Shown: positions 16,879 through 25,535 of the stretch, piece after piece
How the letters are laid out: the number at the start of each line of letters is the position of its first letter
Numbering within the stretch: the first letter of the stretch is position 1
Assembly (NCBI RefSeq): GCF_023169945.1
Contig: NZ_AP025591.1
Location: forward strand, 2,192,501-2,256,500
DNA length: 64,000 nt
Source of the DNA: Anaeromyxobacter oryzae
GTDB lineage: Bacteria; Myxococcota; Myxococcia; Myxococcales; Anaeromyxobacteraceae
Direction: 5' to 3'
Made by a program: the position numbers and the translations under genes
Notes under the pieces: generated by a model
What the model was told of the DNA's origin: nothing
Seen by the model: the letters and a program-made list of their open reading frames with translations, nothing else
Database searches by the model: none

Positions 16879-17031
16879 TCAACCACGGCACGCACAGACG
16901 ACTCCGAGGAAGGTGGTGGGCCTCCGGCTCAGCGTGGCGCGCAGGCACCGCAGATACGTCGGCAGTCCCCAGAGCCGGATGATGGTGAAAGCATGCAGGA
17001 CGACGTCTTTACCGGTGATCAAGCCTCTCAT
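16879..17031 (-). CDS. Possible 50-residue protein between sigma and anti-sigma genes
   Basis: A short frame on the same strand as the sigma and anti-sigma genes and lying between them. It begins MRGLITGKDVVLHAFTIIRL and continues with aromatic and basic residues (GLPTYLRCLRATLSRRP). The mix of hydrophobic and charged residues looks like protein rather than a GC-driven artefact, but there is no clear ribosome-binding site and third-position GC is lower than in neighbours. It may be a small protein of its own or a remnant of a longer gene. Confidence 0.4.
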   Translation of the reverse strand: MRGLITGKDVVLHAFTIIRLWGLPTYLRCLRATLSRRPTTFLGVVCACRG

Positions 17032-17182
17032 GGCGCGGTGTCCGTTCACTTCGGGTTCGCCGTGCGGAACGCTGCGACGCCACCTATCGTTCCGCGGTCG
17101 TGTGAGCGGACCATCCGCTGACTCCGTTGTTGCCCGGAGCGAGACTGCCGCAGGGGCGGGGAACCTTGGCTTCGGGCGGGTG

Positions 17183-17737
17183 CTATGTTCCGTAGTCCGC
17201 GAGCTTCAGCCGGAGCGCTGCGCGCGCTCGGTTCAGCCGCGACTTGACCGTCCCCACCGCGCAGCCGACGATCAGGGCGACCTCGCTCTCCGTGAAGCCT
17301 TCCAGGTCCAGCAGGATGGCGGTTCGAGCGTCCTCGGACAGCGTCCGGAGCGCCGCCTCGATGTCGCTGGAAACGAGTCGGCGCATCTGCTCGGGCTCGG
17401 CGCCGCCCGGCGTGGAGGCCGAGCCGTCGTCTGCCGCCCCCTCGGGGGCCTGCTCGGTCGTGTCGTAGAGCTCGAGAGCTGGACGACGCGTCTCCTGCCG
17501 GTAACGCGAGATGAACGCATTGCGCAGGATCCTGAAGAGCCACGCCTTCACGTTCGTGTCCCGTTCCAGCTGACCCCATGCGCGCAGCGCGCGCTCGTAC
17601 GTCTCCTGGACCAGGTCCTCTGCGTCGTTCGGGTCGCGTGTGAGGTAGCGGGCGAGGTTGTACAGCGCGTCGGCGTGGACGAGCGTCTCCTTGGCGCCCA
17701 CAGGGGCGCGTGCCCTCGGCCACAGCTCGAACGGCAT
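17183..17737 (-). CDS. ECF (sigma-70 family) RNA polymerase sigma factor
   Basis: A 184-residue ECF sigma factor. Region 2 is at about 20-90 (ARYLTRDPNDAEDLVQETY, then AWLFRILRN) and region 4 at about 125-180 (LSEDARTAILLDLEGFTESE, then GTVKSRLNRARAAL). It has no C-terminal extension. The anti-sigma gene lies 513 bases downstream, with a possible 50-codon frame between. ATG 17737 is the first start compatible with the family length. Upstream, on the divergent side, lies a GGAAC inverted repeat suggestive of autoregulation. Confidence 0.9.
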   Translation of the reverse strand: MPFELWPRARAPVGAKETLVHADALYNLARYLTRDPNDAEDLVQETYERALRAWGQLERDTNVKAWLFRILRNAFISRYRQETRRPALELYDTTEQAPEGAADDGSASTPGGAEPEQMRRLVSSDIEAALRTLSEDARTAILLDLEGFTESEVALIVGCAVGTVKSRLNRARAALRLKLADYGT

Positions 17738-17837
17738 GCGCCTCACCCTTAACCCGAGTCGATCGCGTTGGCCCGGCCCGCCCGCAGCCGAGGTCCGGCC
17801 GGAGAGCCGTTCGAGCTGAACGACGCCCCTTCGAGAT

Positions 17838-17865
17838 TCGTTCCATCGCCTCGACGATGGAACGA
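17838..17865. promoter_or_regulatory. Inverted repeat carrying mirrored GGAAC elements
   Basis: Two perfect 11-bp arms (17838-17848 and 17855-17865) separated by 6 bases each contain CGATGGAACGA, one per strand. The site lies between the divergent sigma factor gene and the secreted protein gene. It can serve as paired -35 boxes or as an operator. In the minus direction the spacing to the nearest CGTC is 14 bases, shorter than usual. Confidence 0.6.
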
Positions 17866-17885
17866 GCCGTCCGGCGCCAGCGTCG
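17859..17885 (+). promoter_or_regulatory. ECF-type promoter of the secreted protein gene
   Basis: GGAAC at 17859-17863 and CGTCG at 17881-17885 are separated by 17 bases, a good match to ECF (RpoE-like) promoters. It sits 54 bases before the start codon at 17939. The linked sigma factor is the obvious candidate to recognise it. Confidence 0.6.
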
Positions 17886-17938
17886 TGAGGAGCGAACGCG
17901 CGGTGCCAATCTCGGCGCCTCGGGAACAGGAGACGACA

Positions 17939-18325
17939 ATGCGTGCAACGCTGTGGATCGCGGTTTCGGGATTCCTCCTCGCTTCGGGGTCGGCCTACGC
18001 CGGTCCGGGAACCCCGTACGACGACACCACCTACCCCGACGACGTCGCCGAGGCTTCGTCGCCTCGGCGGGTCGACGTCAGCATCACCGATCACGGCCCG
18101 CAGCCCAGGCAGATCCAGGTCAACGGGAGCGAGAAGCTCGAGCTCGTCCTGAAGCGCGAGAGCCCGAACGCCTGCCGCTGGGACGTGCTCGTCACCGAGC
18201 TCAACACCCGGACGCCGGTTCTGGCCGGGCACCCGGTCGCGCTCACGCTGCTCACCCACGGGCGCGGGCAGCTTCACCTCAGCTGTCCGGCGGAGGACGT
18301 CGGCGGCGCGCTGGGCGTGCCCTAG
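17939..18325 (+). CDS. Secreted cupredoxin-like protein
   Basis: A 128-residue protein with a Sec signal peptide (residues 1-22, cleaved after AYA). The mature part looks like a small cupredoxin-type beta sandwich: PRQIQVNGSEKLELVLKR, a NACRWDVLV strand containing one Cys, and a terminal QLHLSC strand. In related domains the Cys, His and Met residues bind copper; here only the two cysteines are evident, so copper binding is uncertain. ATG 17939 has AGGAG at the right distance. Control by the adjacent ECF sigma factor is suggested by its promoter; a strong hairpin follows the gene. Confidence 0.75.
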   Translation: MRATLWIAVSGFLLASGSAYAGPGTPYDDTTYPDDVAEASSPRRVDVSITDHGPQPRQIQVNGSEKLELVLKRESPNACRWDVLVTELNTRTPVLAGHPVALTLLTHGRGQLHLSCPAEDVGGALGVP

Positions 18326-18330
18326 CCCCC

Positions 18331-18365
18331 CTCCGTTCGCCGGCGCGCAGGCGCCGGCGACGGAG
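18331..18365 (+). terminator. Strong hairpin after the secreted protein gene
   Basis: A stem of about 15 bp with a single bulged T (18331-18346 with 18351-18365) and a 4-base loop begins 5 bases after the stop codon. There is no T tract, as is common for strong GC-rich terminators in such genomes. Confidence 0.6.
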
Positions 18366-18456
18366 CTCCCAACGGCCTGATCGCCGCCTGTCCGACCCCC
18401 GGAGTACGATGCTCTTCGATCGCCGCCGGGAGCCGGCGGTCGCCGGGGGACCTCGG

Positions 18457-21222
18457 ATGCTCCGCATCCTCATCGTCGCCGCCGACGGCGGAACGGCCTG
18501 GCGCCACGCGCTCGCGGACGGCGAGGCGCGCGCGGGCTGGGAGTGCGCCGGTCCCCTCGCGCTCGCGAAGCGCCTCGGCCGCCTCTACGGCCTCCGCGGC
18601 GAGCCCGCATCGCACGCCGAGCGCGTCTCCGCCTACGCCGCCCGCCTCGCCCTCCTCGACGACGGCGGACGCTCCTTCTCCGCCTCGCGCGCGAAGGACC
18701 CCTTCGGCGTCGCGGCCTTCCTCGTCGGGTTCCGGGATCTGCTCCGCGCCGCCGGCTGGGACGGCGGGCCGCTCGCCGGCTCTCCGCGCCTCGCCGACCT
18801 CGCCGCCGCCGAGCGGCTCTCTGGGCCGGGCCTCTCTCCGCTTCCGTCCGGGCTCGCCGACGTGTACGCCGCGCTCCTCGCCGAGATCGAACGGGCTTCG
18901 TCTCTCCCGGAGCCGCTCGCGCTCCAGGTCGCCGCGCCCGACGCCGCGCTCGATCCGATCGTCCGCCGCGTCCTCACCGCGCTCGCGGTCCGCGGCGCCG
19001 CCGTCGAGCCCGCCGCGCCCGAGGAGCCCGCCGCGCCCGAGTCGACCGACCTCGGCCGGCTCCAGCGCGCCCTCCTCTCCTCCACGGGCGCGGCGCCCGC
19101 CGCGCCGCTCGCGAACGACGGCACCGTCCTCGTGCTGGAGGCCGACTCGCCGCTCGAGGCCGGCGAGCTCACCGCCGCCTACCTCGCCACCCGGCCGCTC
19201 GCAGACGCGACGCTCGTCGCGGGCGCCGACGCGGGCGCCCTCGAGGCCACCCTCGCGCGTCACGCCCTCCCCGCGCTCGGCGTGACGGAGCGCTCCCGGC
19301 GGCGCCCCGCGCTCCAGGTCCTTCCGCTCCGCCTCGCGCTCGCGTTCGCGCCGCGCGATCCGTTCCGCGCGGCCGAGCTCCTCATGCTGCCCGTGACGCC
19401 GATCCCCTGGGACGCGCGGCGCCGCCTCCTCGACGCGCTCGTCGAGCAGCCCGGCATCGGCAGCCCGGCGTGGAGAAAGGCCGTCGAGGACGCCGCCGCG
19501 CACGAGGCGGCGCGCGCACGCGCGGAGCGCCCGGACGACCCCGACGCCGCGCGCGAGGCCGAGCGGCGCCTCCGCGAGCGGATCGAGACCTGGTTCGGCG
19601 GCGTCGCGCACGATCCCGCGATCGGCCTGCCTGCGCCGGACGCGGTCCAGCTCTGCGAGTCCGTCGCGCGCTGGGCGGAAGCCCGCGCGCGCGCCGGCGA
19701 GGCGCCGGATCCGGTGCTGCAGGCCGCGGCCCACGTCGCGCGGACCCTCGAGCGCCTCGTCGCGGAGCAGCCGCCGGGGACCCGCTTCCCCCCGGTGCAG
19801 CTCGAGCAGCTTCACGACGTCGCCGCCGGAGCCGGCATGGACGGCGGCGCTCCGGGCGAGGCCGGGCGCGCCGCGATCGCCCACGAGCCCGGCGCGGTGC
19901 ACGCCCCGGCGCGCGAGGTCGTCTGGTGGGGGTTCCTGGGCGGCGACCCGGGGCCGTCGCCGGAGCCGTGGACGGCCGCGGAGCGCGCGGCGCTCCGGTC
20001 GAGCGGCGTGTCCGTGCCCGAGCCCGGTGCGCGTCGCGGCGCGGAGGCCGCGGGGTGGCGCCGCCCCGTCCTCGCCGCCCGCGACCGGCTCGTCCTCGTG
20101 CGCTGGCGGCTCGACGGCGCGGCGCCGACGGTTGCCCACCCCCTCGGCGACGAGATCGCGGCGCGCTTCGAGCGTGCCCTCGCCTCCGTCACGGTGACCT
20201 CCGAGGCGGCGCTCGCGGGCGCAGCGCGACACGTCGCCCCGGCCCGCTCCGACCGCGCCCCGGCACCCGAGGTCACGCCGCGCGGCGTCTTCAACGTCCC
20301 GCCGGACCTCGTCTCGACGGACCGGCTCTCCCCGTCCTCCCTCGAGAAGCTCCTCGGCTGCCCGGTCGCGTGGGTGCTCGAGCACGCCGCCGGCCTGCGC
20401 CGGCGCGGCATGGCCCGCATCCCGAGCGGCAATCGCCTCCTCGGCACGTTCGCGCACGCCCTCCTCGAGGACCTCCTCCACGGACCGGAGCGGCTCGACC
20501 TCGCGACCGCGACGCCCGACGACGCCGCGAGCCGGGCCGGGCGCGCCTTCGACGCGCGCGTCGCGCAGGAGGCCGCGCCGCTCGTCGCGCGCGGCGCCGA
20601 GGTCCAGCGCCACCGCGCGCGCGAGGTCGTCTGCGATGCGGCGCGCGCGCTGTTCGGGCTGCTGCAGGACGGCGGCTGGCGCGTTCGCGGCGTCGAGGAG
20701 GAGCTCCGGGGCACGCTCGACGGGGCCGCGCTCGAGGGGTACGCGGACCTCGTGCTCGAGAAGGACGGCGTCCCCGCCGTCGTCGACCTGAAGCTCGCGC
20801 GGGCGAAGTACTACCGCGAGAAGCTCCAGGACGGCGAGGCGCTGCAGGTCGCGCTCTACGCCGAGCTGACGCGCACGAAGGGCGTCCTCCCGCCCACCGG
20901 CTACTTCCTGATCGGCCAGGGCGAGCTGCTCACCGTCGACCGGGGGGCGTTCCCCGGGACGCGGGCGCGCGAGCTCTCCGGCCCGACCATGCAGGCGACG
21001 GTCGACGGCGCGCGCGAGGCGCTCCGCTTCTGGCGCGCGGCGCTCCGGCGCGGCGTGGTCTCGTCCCGCCGGGAGGAGCTCCGCGAGGCCTCCGAGCTCG
21101 AGGCCGGCGAGGCGGCCGGCTGCCCCGCGCCGGCGAGCGGCCCGGGCGCGATGGACCCGCCCTGCAAGTACTGCGAGTACGATGCGGTCTGCGCCGTCGA
21201 GCTGCGAGAGGTCGCGCGATGA
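18457..21222 (+). CDS. addB: AddB-like PD-(D/E)XK nuclease family protein
   Basis: A 921-residue protein. The first two thirds look like the inactivated helicase part of AddB. The C-terminal third is the nuclease: GYADLVLEKDG, then VVDLKLARAKYY, which supply the D and D-x-K catalytic residues. A [4Fe-4S] cluster can be formed by Cys635 and the C-terminal set Cys903, Cys906, Cys912 (C-x2-C-x5-C), as in AddB. Its stop overlaps the start of the AddA-like gene (ATGA). Together they should make a RecBCD-type helicase-nuclease for double-strand break repair. ATG 18457 follows GGGGGA; ATG 18409 with GGAG upstream is the alternative and adds 16 residues. Confidence 0.85.
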   Translation: MLRILIVAADGGTAWRHALADGEARAGWECAGPLALAKRLGRLYGLRGEPASHAERVSAYAARLALLDDGGRSFSASRAKDPFGVAAFLVGFRDLLRAAGWDGGPLAGSPRLADLAAAERLSGPGLSPLPSGLADVYAALLAEIERASSLPEPLALQVAAPDAALDPIVRRVLTALAVRGAAVEPAAPEEPAAPESTDLGRLQRALLSSTGAAPAAPLANDGTVLVLEADSPLEAGELTAAYLATRPLADATLVAGADAGALEATLARHALPALGVTERSRRRPALQVLPLRLALAFAPRDPFRAAELLMLPVTPIPWDARRRLLDALVEQPGIGSPAWRKAVEDAAAHEAARARAERPDDPDAAREAERRLRERIETWFGGVAHDPAIGLPAPDAVQLCESVARWAEARARAGEAPDPVLQAAAHVARTLERLVAEQPPGTRFPPVQLEQLHDVAAGAGMDGGAPGEAGRAAIAHEPGAVHAPAREVVWWGFLGGDPGPSPEPWTAAERAALRSSGVSVPEPGARRGAEAAGWRRPVLAARDRLVLVRWRLDGAAPTVAHPLGDEIAARFERALASVTVTSEAALAGAARHVAPARSDRAPAPEVTPRGVFNVPPDLVSTDRLSPSSLEKLLGCPVAWVLEHAAGLRRRGMARIPSGNRLLGTFAHALLEDLLHGPERLDLATATPDDAASRAGRAFDARVAQEAAPLVARGAEVQRHRAREVVCDAARALFGLLQDGGWRVRGVEEELRGTLDGAALEGYADLVLEKDGVPAVVDLKLARAKYYREKLQDGEALQVALYAELTRTKGVLPPTGYFLIGQGELLTVDRGAFPGTRARELSGPTMQATVDGAREALRFWRAALRRGVVSSRREELREASELEAGEAAGCPAPASGPGAMDPPCKYCEYDAVCAVELREVAR

Positions 21223-24200
21223 CCGTGCACGTCGTCTCCGCGAGCGCGGGGACCGGGAAGACCTTCCACCTCACCGGCGCCGTGCGCGACGCCCTCCTCG
21301 CCCCCGAGGCGAGCCCGGACCGCGCGCGGCCCGAGGGCGTCGTCGCCATCACCTACACCAGGAAGGCCGCCGCCGAGCTCGAGAGCCGCATCCGCACCGA
21401 CCTCATCCGCGCCGGCCGGGGCGACCTCGCCGCGCGCGTGCGCGACGGGTACCTCGGCACGGTCCACTCGGTCTGCGAGCGGCTCCTCCGCGAGCTCGCG
21501 CTCGAGGCGGGCCACTCGCCCTTCCTCGAGCCGATCGCCGAGCCGCAGCGGGAGCGGCTCTTCGCCGAGGCGCTCGCGGCGGTGCTCGCCGGGCGCGAGG
21601 CGCCCATCGAGCGGATCGCCTCCCGCTTCCAGCTCGAGGGGTGGGAGACGGGACCGCTCCGGAAGATCGTCGAGCTCGCGCGCGAGAACGGCCTCGACGG
21701 CGCCGGCCTGCGAGCGGCGGGCGAGCGGAGCCTGGCGGCGCTCGCGGCGGTGCTGCCGCCCATCAGCATGACGGGCGAGGAGTACCTGGAGCGCCTCGGC
21801 GCAGAGGCGCGCGAGGCCGATCGCCGGCTGCGCGCGCTGAACCGCGCCGGGAAGGCGGCGGGGGCGCGGCGGGACGCGGTCGCCGACCTCGTCCGCGCGC
21901 TCGATCGGGGGCTGCCGCCCTGGGCCACGCAGCTGAAGGCGGTCCGGCAGGAGTGGACCGGGGCGGAGCAGCCGCTCGTCGCGGGGCTCCTCGAGACGGT
22001 GCCGTGGCATCTCTCCGCCGAGTCGTTCCACGCCGATCTGACGGACCTCACGCGCGAGCTGTTCGCCGTCGCCGCCGACGCGCTCGACGCCTACGCCGAG
22101 GCGAAGCAGGCCGCCCGGGTCGTCGACTTCCAGGACATGCTCGCCCTCGCGGCGCGGCTCCTCGAGGACGCCGGCGTCGCGGCGTCGCTCGCGGGGAAGC
22201 TCGACCTCGTCGTCGTGGACGAGTTCCAGGACACCTCGCCCATGCAGCTCGCGGTCGTCTCCGCCCTGGAGCGCATCGCGCGCCGGAGCGTCTGGGTCGG
22301 GGACCGCAAGCAGGCGATCTTCGGGTTCCAGGGGTCCGACCCGGTCCTCATGGGCGAGGCGATGGCGCACGCGCTCGGCGGGCGCGAGCCGGAGTTCCTC
22401 TCCGAGTCCTGGCGCTCGCGCAGGCCGCTCGTGGACTTCACCTCCGAGCTGTTCGCGCACGCGCTCGCGCCGCACGGGTTCGACGAGCGCGAGGTCCGCA
22501 TCACGACGCCGGCGGAGCGCCCCGACCCGCCGGCCCTGCGCGACGCGCCCGTGCTCGAGTGCTGGTCCTGGGACGGCAACGGGGAGCCGCACGCGGTCGC
22601 GGATGGCGTCTTCCGGCTCCTCGCCGAGGCGCCGCCGGTCCGCGAGAAGGACACCGGCGTGGTGCGGCCGCTCCGGCGCAAGGACGTGGCGGTGCTCGCG
22701 CGGCGCAACGAGGACTGCCGCGCCATCGCGAGCGCGCTCCGTGCGCGGGGCATCCCGGCGCGGCTCGAGCTCGCCGACCTCGCCCAGACGCCGGAGGCGA
22801 TCCTGGTCCGCTCGGCGGTCGCCCTCGTCGCGGATCCGGCGGACGGCGTCGCCGCGATGGACGTCTCGTACCTGAGCGGCGGCGCGGCCGATCCCGACGC
22901 CTGGCTCTCGGCCCGGCTCGTCGAGGCCGCCCGTGATCGGGCTGCGCGCGCGTCGGCGGAGGCGGTGGGCGCGGTCCCGCCCGGCGCCGCCCTGCCCTTC
23001 TCGGACGACGCGCGCGTCGCGGCGCTCCGGACGCTGCACGAGCGCGCCCGATCGCTCGCGCCGGCGGAGGCGCTCGACGCCGCGCTCGCGGCGGCGGCCG
23101 TCCTCGAGCTGCTCCGGACCTGGCCGGACCCCGCCCAGCGGCTCGCCAACGTCGAGGCGCTCCGCGGCGCGGCCCGCGCCTACGAGAACCTGTGCCGCGT
23201 CCGCCGGTGCGCGGCGACCGTCGCCGGGCTCGTCGAGCACCTCGCGACCCTCGCGGAGCAGAAGGACGCCGACTACCAGGCGGTGCCCGGGACCGAGGAC
23301 GCGGTGACCCTCAGCACGTGGCACTCGGCGAAGGGGCTCGAGTGGCCCGTCGTCGTCCTCGCGTCGCTCGCGTTCGCGAAGGACCGCGATCCGTGGGACG
23401 CGTGCATCGAGCGGCCGGAGCGATTCGACCCGGCGCGCCCGCTCGCCGGGCGCTGGGTGCGGTGGTGGCCCTGGCCGTACGGGAAGCTCTCCGCGGGGCT
23501 CGAGCTCGCCGACCGCGTCGACGAGACGCCCTCGGCGGCGGCGCTCCGCGAGGACGACGCTCGGGAGCGCGTCCGGCTCCTGTACGTGGTGTTCACCCGC
23601 GCGCGGGACCGGCTCGTCCTCGCCGCGGGCGTGAAGAAGGGCGCGCCCTGTGTCGCTGCGCTCGAGCCGCTCCGCGACGTCGCCGGTCAGCCGGTGCTGG
23701 CGATGCCGTTCGGCGCAGTGGAGGGCATGGCCGTCGCGCGCGCCGGCACCGTCGCGCTGCCGTGCCGCGTGCGCGCGCTGTCCGGCGCCGAGGTCGAGCC
23801 GCAGCCGGTCGCCGCGGCGGCGCGCCCCTGGTACGACGGTGCGCCGAGCGTCATTCGCGGCCGCGAGGTGGTGAACCCGTCGAACGAGCCGGTCGCGGCG
23901 AGCGAGCCGGGCCGTATCGTGGCGGTCACGCCGCTCGCGGGCCGGGCGCCGCTCCGTGACGTCGCGGACATGGGCGCGCTCGGGGACGCGGTGCATGCCT
24001 TCCTCGCCGCGGATCGCCGGGCGGGCGATCGCGAGGCGGTCGCGGCGCGGCTGCTCGCGGCGTACGGCGTCGCGGGGACGGTCGCGCCGGCGAGCCTCGT
24101 GCACGCGTCGGACGCGCTCCGGGCCTTCCTCGAGGCCAGGTACCCGGGGGCCGCGTGGCGGCGGGAGTGGCCGGTGCGCGCGCGCCTCGTCGATCGCGGC

Positions 24201-24482
24201 GAGCCCCGGCTGCTGCAGGGCGAGGTGGACCTGTTCCTGGAGCGGCCGGACGGCTTCGTGCTCGTGGACCACAAGTCGTTCCCGGGGAACGACCGGGAGC
24301 GGGACGAGCGGGTCGTGGCGTACGCCGCGCAACTCGGGCTCTACGCGTTCGTGCTCGAGCGCGCGCTCGGGAAGCCGCTCCTCGCCGCGTTCATCCACCT
24401 GCCGATCCGCGGGGAGATCGTCGAGGTGGACGTGGGTCGGGTGGTGGAGGAGTGGAGAGAGCGGTCGACCACGGCCGCGTGA
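21219..24482 (+). CDS. addA: AddA-like UvrD/Rep-family helicase-nuclease
   Basis: A 1087-residue superfamily 1A helicase. Motifs in order: Walker A SASAGTGKT at 7-15, motif Ia TYTRKAAAEL, Walker B VVDEFQDTSP, motif III GDRKQAIFGFQGS, motif V STWHSAKGLEWPVV and motif VI LYVVFTRARDRLVL. The last 200 residues hold a RecB-type nuclease: LQGEVDLFLE followed by FVLVDHKS, supplying D and D-x-K. It starts inside the stop of the AddB-like gene, so the subunits are coupled. The pair resects double-strand breaks for RecA loading. Confidence 0.9.
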   Translation: MTVHVVSASAGTGKTFHLTGAVRDALLAPEASPDRARPEGVVAITYTRKAAAELESRIRTDLIRAGRGDLAARVRDGYLGTVHSVCERLLRELALEAGHSPFLEPIAEPQRERLFAEALAAVLAGREAPIERIASRFQLEGWETGPLRKIVELARENGLDGAGLRAAGERSLAALAAVLPPISMTGEEYLERLGAEAREADRRLRALNRAGKAAGARRDAVADLVRALDRGLPPWATQLKAVRQEWTGAEQPLVAGLLETVPWHLSAESFHADLTDLTRELFAVAADALDAYAEAKQAARVVDFQDMLALAARLLEDAGVAASLAGKLDLVVVDEFQDTSPMQLAVVSALERIARRSVWVGDRKQAIFGFQGSDPVLMGEAMAHALGGREPEFLSESWRSRRPLVDFTSELFAHALAPHGFDEREVRITTPAERPDPPALRDAPVLECWSWDGNGEPHAVADGVFRLLAEAPPVREKDTGVVRPLRRKDVAVLARRNEDCRAIASALRARGIPARLELADLAQTPEAILVRSAVALVADPADGVAAMDVSYLSGGAADPDAWLSARLVEAARDRAARASAEAVGAVPPGAALPFSDDARVAALRTLHERARSLAPAEALDAALAAAAVLELLRTWPDPAQRLANVEALRGAARAYENLCRVRRCAATVAGLVEHLATLAEQKDADYQAVPGTEDAVTLSTWHSAKGLEWPVVVLASLAFAKDRDPWDACIERPERFDPARPLAGRWVRWWPWPYGKLSAGLELADRVDETPSAAALREDDARERVRLLYVVFTRARDRLVLAAGVKKGAPCVAALEPLRDVAGQPVLAMPFGAVEGMAVARAGTVALPCRVRALSGAEVEPQPVAAAARPWYDGAPSVIRGREVVNPSNEPVAASEPGRIVAVTPLAGRAPLRDVADMGALGDAVHAFLAADRRAGDREAVAARLLAAYGVAGTVAPASLVHASDALRAFLEARYPGAAWRREWPVRARLVDRGEPRLLQGEVDLFLERPDGFVLVDHKSFPGNDRERDERVVAYAAQLGLYAFVLERALGKPLLAAFIHLPIRGEIVEVDVGRVVEEWRERSTTAA

Positions 24483-24552
24483 CCGCGTGCTTCCGCCCGT
24501 AGGACACGATCAGGATCGCGAAGCGCCGCGTGACGACGGGCGTGAACTCGGA

Positions 24553-25482
24553 TCAGTGCGGCGCGGAGAGCGTCGTCGTCTCGACACGACGCCGGAGGAA
24601 CCGCAGGCGCGCGGGGTCGGCGTGGAAGAACACGCGCTGGATCTTCCCGTCCTTCACCGCGAGCAGGAGCGCCGCGAACGGCCGCTCGTCCTGCCAGAAC
24701 ACGATCGCCGGCTGCCCGTTGAGCTCCCGCCGCTCCAGCTGCAGGGCCCCCGAGTTGCGCCCCGCCGTCGCGAGGACGAACGCGGCGATGCGCGCTGCTC
24801 CCATGAGCGGCCGCGGCAGGTTGCGCAGCCCGCCCGCCTCGCGCCCTCCGGGCCCGCCGTCGGTGATCATGACGGCGTCCTCTGCGAGGAGCTCGACGAG
24901 CGCGGTGACGTTCCCCTCGGAGACGGCGCCGAGGAAGGCCTGCAGCAGGCGGTGATGCTCCTCCGGGTTCGGGAAGAACATGTGCCGCGCGCCGTCGAGG
25001 TGCGCACGCGCGCGCTCGAGCAGCTTGCGACACGTCGGCGCGCTCCTGTCGATCAGGGCGGCGATCTGCTGGTGCTCGAAGTCGAGCACGTCGTGCAGGA
25101 TCAGGACGGCTCGCTCGGCCGGCTTCAGCCGCTGCAGCACCACGAGGAAGGCCATCGAGATCTGCTCGAGCCGCTCGACGCCGGAGAGGTCCCGCTCCTC
25201 GAGGTCCACCGGCTCGGGCAGGCGATCGGCGCGCAGCTCCTCGCGTCGTGCCCTGGCGGACTGCAGCTCGTTCAGGCACAGCCGCGTGACGATGGTCACG
25301 AGGTACGCCTTCGGGTTCTCTGCCTCGCCGGCGTGGCCCTCCCAGCGCAGCCAGGCCTCCTGCACGATGTCCTCGGCCCGGCCCATGTCTCCCAGCATGC
25401 GATAGGCGAGCGCGGCGAGGTCCCGCCTTGCCGCCTCGAACGCAGCCACGCGACCCGGCTGTCGGCGCGTGCTCATGGCCAT
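24553..25482 (-). CDS. ECF41-type sigma factor (SigJ-like) with SnoaL-like C-terminal domain
   Basis: A 309-residue protein. Region 2 begins YRMLGDMGRAEDIVQEAWLRW and region 4 has ILHDVLDFEHQQIAALI. After residue 175 comes a SnoaL-like domain (EEHHRLLQAFLGAVSEGNV, then LAEDAVMITDGGPGGR). The DGG motif in the extension is the ECF41 hallmark, and the domain replaces a separate anti-sigma factor. It starts 53 bases after the NAD(P)-binding protein gene on the same strand, so they may be cotranscribed; ECF41 genes usually sit next to a small oxidoreductase-type gene, which fits. Confidence 0.88.
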   Translation of the reverse strand: MAMSTRRQPGRVAAFEAARRDLAALAYRMLGDMGRAEDIVQEAWLRWEGHAGEAENPKAYLVTIVTRLCLNELQSARARREELRADRLPEPVDLEERDLSGVERLEQISMAFLVVLQRLKPAERAVLILHDVLDFEHQQIAALIDRSAPTCRKLLERARAHLDGARHMFFPNPEEHHRLLQAFLGAVSEGNVTALVELLAEDAVMITDGGPGGREAGGLRNLPRPLMGAARIAAFVLATAGRNSGALQLERRELNGQPAIVFWQDERPFAALLLAVKDGKIQRVFFHADPARLRFLRRRVETTTLSAPH

Positions 25483-25535
25483 GGTTTCACTTCCGAGGAC
25501 CCGGCGATCAAGGCAAACGGTGAGGGCGGCGTCGC

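Noticed and set aside
20901..24398. A minus-strand frame of over 1100 codons opposite the AddA-like gene
   Set aside because: It is Arg- and Glu-rich low-complexity sequence with no motif, as expected opposite a GC-rich gene.
18543..24482. A single open frame of almost 2000 codons covering both Add genes
   Set aside because: The first part is the AddA frame running open beneath the AddB gene; family motifs and the ATGA overlap show that AddA starts at 21219.
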